Assembly: GCF_021206925.1 (NCBI RefSeq)
Contig: NZ_JAJPRF010000008.1
Span: forward strand, 1-64,000
Source: Rhodoflexus caldus
Lineage (GTDB): Bacteria > Bacteroidota > Bacteroidia > Cytophagales > Thermoflexibacteraceae
Direction of reading: 5' to 3'
DNA: 64,000 bases
Both the position numbers and the translations under genes were made by a program. Below are positions 60,533 to 64,000 of this stretch, in pieces. Position 1 is the first letter of the stretch. Every line of letters begins with the position of its first letter. The notes under the pieces were generated by a model. It worked only from the letters and a program-made list of their open reading frames with translations. It was not told the origin of the DNA and searched no databases.

Positions 60533-60637
60533 TCTATTAATTGGATTAACGCCAAGTGGCATTAAGATAATTAATAAGGGGTAAATTTAAACAACGCTGG
60601 AACAGTCGCACTAATATTTAGCGCGACTGTTTTTTTG
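60533..60637 (+). ncRNA. Predicted ~105-nt small RNA upstream of aconitase
   Basis: Bounded by a promoter (60497-60527) and a Rho-independent terminator (60601-60637). The predicted transcript starts near 60533, contains an imperfect hairpin (60546-60554 with 60557-60565, TTAACGCCA/TGGCATTAA, one mismatch), an AT-rich single-stranded stretch, and the terminator. No coding frame. It may be a stand-alone small RNA or an attenuated leader of the aconitase gene, which has its own promoter further down. Prediction only; the class is not recognised. Confidence 0.5.
60601..60637 (+). terminator. Rho-independent terminator of the small RNA
   Basis: AACAGTCGC (60601-60609) pairs with GCGACTGTT (60623-60631), 9 bp, followed by a T run to 60636. 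No protein gene on this strand ends upstream, so it must end a non-coding transcript or a leader. Confidence 0.85.
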
Positions 60638-60693
60638 TTGCCGTCCGCAGAGGCGGCCTGCTAATATTTCTCTGATAAATGTTAGCCGTGCGT

Positions 60694-60725
60694 TTTACTT
60701 GTTTAGCACTACTGCACTATCTTTG
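60694..60725 (+). promoter_or_regulatory. Promoter of the aconitase gene
   Basis: TTTA (60694-60697), 20 nt, TATCTTTG (60718-60725), 44 nt before the ATG. A 10-bp hairpin (60660-60669 with 60677-60686) lies between the small RNA terminator and this promoter. Confidence 0.6.
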
Positions 60726-60768
60726 TAAGCAACAATTAGTTTAATAAATCCATAACTTTTTCAAGAGA

Positions 60769-63033
60769 ATGGCATTCGATATAGAAATGATTAAGGCCGT
60801 TTACGCACGCATGGGCGAGCGTATAGAAGCGGCAAGAAAGGTGCTGGGAAGACCTCTGACGCTGAGTGAGAAAATATTGTATTCTCATTTATACAAAGAC
60901 CAGCCGTTGGCGGCCTTTGAGCGTGGCAAAACTTATGTTGATTTTGCACCAGACCGAGTAGCCATGCAGGACGCAACGGCACAAATGGCCTTGTTGCAAT
61001 TCATGTCTGCGGGTATTCCGAAGGTGGCCGTGCCTTCTACCGTACACTGCGACCACCTCATTCTGGCAAAAACAGGTGCTAAGGAAGACCTCAAAGTAGC
61101 CAACGAAACCAACAAAGAGGTTTATGAGTTTTTAAGTTCTGTATCGAATAAATACGGCATCGGCTTTTGGAAGCCCGGTGCAGGTATCATCCACCAAGTA
61201 GTGCTGGAAAACTATGCCTTCCCCGGTGGCATGATGATTGGCACCGACAGCCACACGCCTAATGCAGGCGGTTTGGGCATGGTTGCCATTGGTGTTGGTG
61301 GTGCCGATGCGGTGGACGTGATGGCCGGCATGGCTTGGGAGTTAAAAATGCCAAAACTGATTGGCGTGAAACTCACCGGCAAAATGAGCGGTTGGACTTC
61401 TGCCAAAGATGTTATCTTGAAAGTGGCAGGTATTCTCACCGTATCGGGCGGTACGGATGCTATTGTAGAATATTTCGGCGAAGGTGCGGATAATATTTCT
61501 GCCACAGGCAAAGGAACCATCTGCAATATGGGTGCAGAAATCGGTGCCACAACCTCTATTTTCGGTTATGACCGCCATATGTACGATTATCTGGTAGCAA
61601 CAGGCCGTCAGGATGTGGCAGAGCTTGCCGAGCAACACAAGGCTCACCTGCGCTCCGATGACGATGTTTATGCTAACCCTGAAAAATATTTTGACCAACT
61701 GATTGAAATCAATCTGGACGAGCTGGAGCCGCACATCAACGGCCCTTACACACCCGATTTGGCATGGCCGCTCTCCAAATTTGCGGATGCAGTTCGCGAA
61801 AAAGGTTATCCTGCCAAGTTAGAGGTAGGTTTGATTGGTTCTTGTACCAACTCTTCCTACGAAGATTTGACCCGTGCCGCTTCCTTGGCCAAGCAAGCAG
61901 TAGATAAAAAGCTGAAAGCCAAAGCAGAGTTTACAATTACCCCGGGTTCTGAGCAGGTGCGCTACACCGCAGAACGCGACGGTATTTTGGGTGTTTTTGA
62001 CCAAATCGGTGGGGTAGTGCTGGCAAATGCCTGCGGCCCTTGCATTGGTCAGTGGTCGCGCCACGTAAATGACCCCAACAAGCCGAACTCCATCATTACT
62101 TCGTTCAACCGCAACTTTGCCAAGCGCAACGATGGCCTTTCTTCTACTCACGCTTTCGTAGCTTCACCTGAAATTGTTACGGCATTTGCCATTGCCGGAG
62201 ATTTGACTTTCAACCCAATGAAAGACAAACTCATCAACGAAGACGGACAGGAAGTAATGCTGGATGAACCGCAAGGCCTCACTGCGCCTCCGAAAGGCTA
62301 TGCAGTGGAAGATGCCGGCTACCAAGCTCCGGCGGAAGACGGCAGCAAGGTACAGGTAATTGTAAGCCCGACTTCTGACCGCTTGCAGATTCTGGAACCT
62401 TTCAAACCATGGGAAGGAACAGACTTGAAAGGTTTGAAACTCCTCATCAAGGCAAAAGGTAAGTGTACTACCGACCATATTTCCATGGCTGGCCCTTGGT
62501 TGAAGTATCGCGGCCACTTAGACAATATTTCTAACAACCTGCTGATTGGCGCTACGAATGCCTTCAATGGTGCTACTAACAGCGTGAAAAACCAACTCAC
62601 AGGCCAATATGGCGAAGTTCCTGCCGTACAACGCGCCTACAAAGCAGCAGGCATAGGTTCAATCGTTGTAGGCGACGAAAACTACGGCGAAGGCTCGAGC
62701 CGTGAGCACGCCGCCATGGAGCCGCGTCATTTGGGCGTTCGCGTGATTCTGGTAAAATCTTTTGCCCGTATCCACGAAACCAACCTGAAAAAACAAGGTA
62801 TGCTCGCGCTGACTTTTGTCAATAAAGAAGATTACGACAAAATTCAGGAAGATGATACCATTGATGTAATCGGTTTGACGGAGTTTACCCCGGGTAAAAA
62901 CCTAACTATCCGCCTGACTCATGCAGACGGTTCTGTGGAGGAGTTCCCCGTGAAGCATACTTACAACGAGCAGCAAATCGGCTGGTTTAAAGCGGGTTCT
63001 GCGCTCAACCTGATTGCAGCCAAAGGTAAGTAA
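60769..63033 (+). CDS. acn: Aconitate hydratase
   Basis: Interconverts citrate and isocitrate in the TCA cycle using a [4Fe-4S] cluster. 754 residues, mitochondrial-type aconitase. Cluster Cys motifs: [13 protein letters not shown] (about 355-367) and [10 protein letters not shown] (about 424-433). Substrate loops [45 protein letters not shown], and C-terminal [19 protein letters not shown] are intact. Possible control by the small RNA or leader upstream is inference. Confidence 0.97.
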   Translation: MAFDIEMIKAVYARMGERIEAARKVLGRPLTLSEKILYSHLYKDQPLAAFERGKTYVDFAPDRVAMQDATAQMALLQFMSAGIPKVAVPSTVHCDHLILAKTGAKEDLKVANETNKEVYEFLSSVSNKYGIGFWKPGAGIIHQVVLENYAFPGGMMIGTDSHTPNAGGLGMVAIGVGGADAVDVMAGMAWELKMPKLIGVKLTGKMSGWTSAKDVILKVAGILTVSGGTDAIVEYFGEGADNISATGKGTICNMGAEIGATTSIFGYDRHMYDYLVATGRQDVAELAEQHKAHLRSDDDVYANPEKYFDQLIEINLDELEPHINGPYTPDLAWPLSKFADAVREKGYPAKLEVGLIGSCTNSSYEDLTRAASLAKQAVDKKLKAKAEFTITPGSEQVRYTAERDGILGVFDQIGGVVLANACGPCIGQWSRHVNDPNKPNSIITSFNRNFAKRNDGLSSTHAFVASPEIVTAFAIAGDLTFNPMKDKLINEDGQEVMLDEPQGLTAPPKGYAVEDAGYQAPAEDGSKVQVIVSPTSDRLQILEPFKPWEGTDLKGLKLLIKAKGKCTTDHISMAGPWLKYRGHLDNISNNLLIGATNAFNGATNSVKNQLTGQYGEVPAVQRAYKAAGIGSIVVGDENYGEGSSREHAAMEPRHLGVRVILVKSFARIHETNLKKQGMLALTFVNKEDYDKIQEDDTIDVIGLTEFTPGKNLTIRLTHADGSVEEFPVKHTYNEQQIGWFKAGSALNLIAAKGK

Positions 63034-63049
63034 GGAATACAAGTTTTGG

Positions 63050-63097
63050 AAAAACAAAAGCCACTCCTGTCTTTTTAGGAGTGGCTTTTGTTTTTTA
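63050..63097. terminator. Bidirectional terminator after aconitase
   Basis: A perfect 19-bp stem (63050-63068 with 63077-63095, core AAAGCCACTCCT) and an 8-nt loop. A T run follows on the plus strand and the left arm starts with an A run, so it serves both the aconitase gene and the convergent sensor gene. Confidence 0.92.
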
Positions 63098-63172
63098 AAG
63101 GGTACAGAGACTTCCAAAAAGCACGCAAAAAGTTTTGTATATACCTTGATTCCCCCAATACAATTTGCTTGC

Positions 63173-64000
63173 TCACAGTTTTAGGTGGTTTTGTTTTTTT
63201 TCTTCTTCACTTATTTGGTTGGTTCTGTCCGATACCTGTCGTACAGTTTCATCCATTTTTTGAACTGTTTTATCCAATAAGTCAATTAGGTAGGGGTTGT
63301 AAATGCCCTGATTCATATCCATTTTGATGAGATTCATCAGCCCCAGCAAGGTTGCAATCGGGGCGCGCATTTGATGGGAGTTGATATGAGCAATTTCATC
63401 AATGGTTTGCATGTGCCTGCGCTGGTTGTTGTGCAAGCGCTGCCTGATACGCCTGATGACCAGATAAACTGCCGTTCCAGCAAACAAAAATATAAATATT
63501 CCGGCAATAATTAAAAGCCTATTGTAGGCAATTTGCTGTGTTTGTAAGCTGATTTTTAGTTGATTTTCAGCATTTTTTATTTTTTGAAGTTCCAACTCGG
63601 CAGCCTGTTTTTTGAGTTGCTGTGTTGTGCTTTCCTGCTCTTTTTCCAATAGTTTCTTTTGTGAACTAAGCAACGACAGTTCCAACTGCTTTTTTTCGGC
63701 AACCATTTCCTTTAATTGGGCTTCTTGCCCGAGCAAACGGATGATTTTTGCCTGCCGCTCGTTGTCCATGGCCTGTAACCGAGCATTCCATTGCAATCGT
63801 TCTATTTCAGCCTGTTGTTGCTGCAAGTCGTATCGCGATTTTGCCTGTTCGGTAAGCCGCTGTTTTTCGCTGTTAAACAGTAGTTGATTGAGTGAATCGC
63901 TCATCATCTTATATCGCAATGCCTGTTTAAAATCTTGTTTTTTGACATATAGATTGCATAGGTCGTCTGTAATAGATTTAGTCAGACTTGTCAGATTATT
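63173..64000 (-). CDS. TPR sensor with a histidine-kinase-like H box but no ATPase domain (5' end missing)
   Basis: The frame is open to the window edge, so only the C-terminal ~275 residues are seen. It begins with TPR-like helices (NLYVKKQDFKQALRYKMMSDSL), continues as a long coiled coil (about 30-165 of the visible part), then one membrane helix (LLIIAGIFIFLFAGTAVYLV). The cytoplasmic end has IAHINSHQMRAPIATLLGLMNLIKMD, like a HisKA box with His in SHQMRAP, but the protein stops about 50 residues later with no HATPase motifs. Probably a TPR-containing signal protein; whether it can be phosphorylated needs a partner. Confidence 0.75.
   Translation of the reverse strand, partial: NNLTSLTKSITDDLCNLYVKKQDFKQALRYKMMSDSLNQLLFNSEKQRLTEQAKSRYDLQQQQAEIERLQWNARLQAMDNERQAKIIRLLGQEAQLKEMVAEKKQLELSLLSSQKKLLEKEQESTTQQLKKQAAELELQKIKNAENQLKISLQTQQIAYNRLLIIAGIFIFLFAGTAVYLVIRRIRQRLHNNQRRHMQTIDEIAHINSHQMRAPIATLLGLMNLIKMDMNQGIYNPYLIDLLDKTVQKMDETVRQVSDRTNQISEEEKKQNHLKL

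Overview
The window is a stretch of chromosome from a member of the Bacteroidota, most likely a Cytophagia-type gliding or environmental bacterium. The evidence is a nearly 400-residue NusB, a fused MurF-alanine racemase, an ExbB-ExbD-TonB operon with a FecA-like TonB-dependent receptor, a surface protein with the tail typical of type IX secretion cargo, many outer-membrane beta-barrels and lipoproteins, and repeated promoter matches to the Bacteroidota consensus (TTTG or TTG, about 19-21 nt, TAnnTTTG). It is not a phage, plasmid or genomic island. Most genes are housekeeping or envelope genes, and the accessory material sits in small pockets between them.

Layout. 1-6.2 kb: the 3' end of an unknown gene, a universal stress protein, LutC, a YtxH-family protein, NusB, a SpoIIAA-like protein and adenine deaminase, all on the minus strand, then a plus-strand operon of three overlapping micro-lipoprotein genes (46-54 aa) too short for routine calling. 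6.2-9.4 kb: an accessory pocket with an IS5-type transposase fragment fused to a two-armed palindromic repeat, two small secreted proteins and a pair of related beta-barrel genes, one broken by an amber codon just after its signal peptide. 9.4-18.7 kb: TRAP permeases DctQM without a DctP, a cyclase-family hydrolase, a beta-solenoid surface protein, a Gfo/Idh/MocA oxidoreductase, the FecA-like receptor and two small membrane proteins. 18.9-30.2 kb: an overlapping cluster of GNAT, argG, xseB and comB, then smpB, a LysM protein, a secreted nuclease, tRNA-Cys, pcm, hemA, a gamma-glutamylcyclotransferase-like protein, a GDSL esterase, a Rof-like antiterminator and a fused oligopeptide ABC ATPase. 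30.2-39.3 kb: an AAA/PD-(D/E)XK protein, a beta-barrel, two related secreted proteins, Lnt, a patatin, a Crp-family regulator, a membrane protein with two RanBP2-like zinc fingers, and tRNA-Arg. 39.5-48.6 kb: grpE-dnaJ, an orphan FtsX-like permease, an amino-acid permease, 3-hydroxybutyryl-CoA dehydrogenase flanked by palindromes, and PurL. 48.6-64 kb: a TonB C-terminal remnant, a 2OG-Fe(II) oxygenase and glycosyltransferase pair, a thioredoxin-SPOR fusion, a ferredoxin-mlaE-mlaF operon, exbBD-tonB, an M16 peptidase, murF-alr, a predicted ~105-nt small RNA, aconitase, and the 3' end of a TPR sensor that has a histidine-kinase-like H box but no ATPase domain.

How the genes fit together. Envelope biogenesis dominates: MurF-Alr (peptidoglycan), Lnt (lipoprotein acylation, needed by the many lipoproteins here), MlaEF (lipid transport), ExbBD-TonB with the TonB-dependent receptor (energised uptake), and the SPOR and LysM proteins (peptidoglycan binding). 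The GNAT-argG pair points to arginine synthesis. Several palindromic or dispersed repeats occupy the gaps between genes. The least explained items are the micro-lipoprotein operon, the predicted small RNA upstream of aconitase, the two-armed palindrome fused to transposase debris, and the kinase-less H-box sensor. No CRISPR array, prophage or recognisable complete defence system is present.
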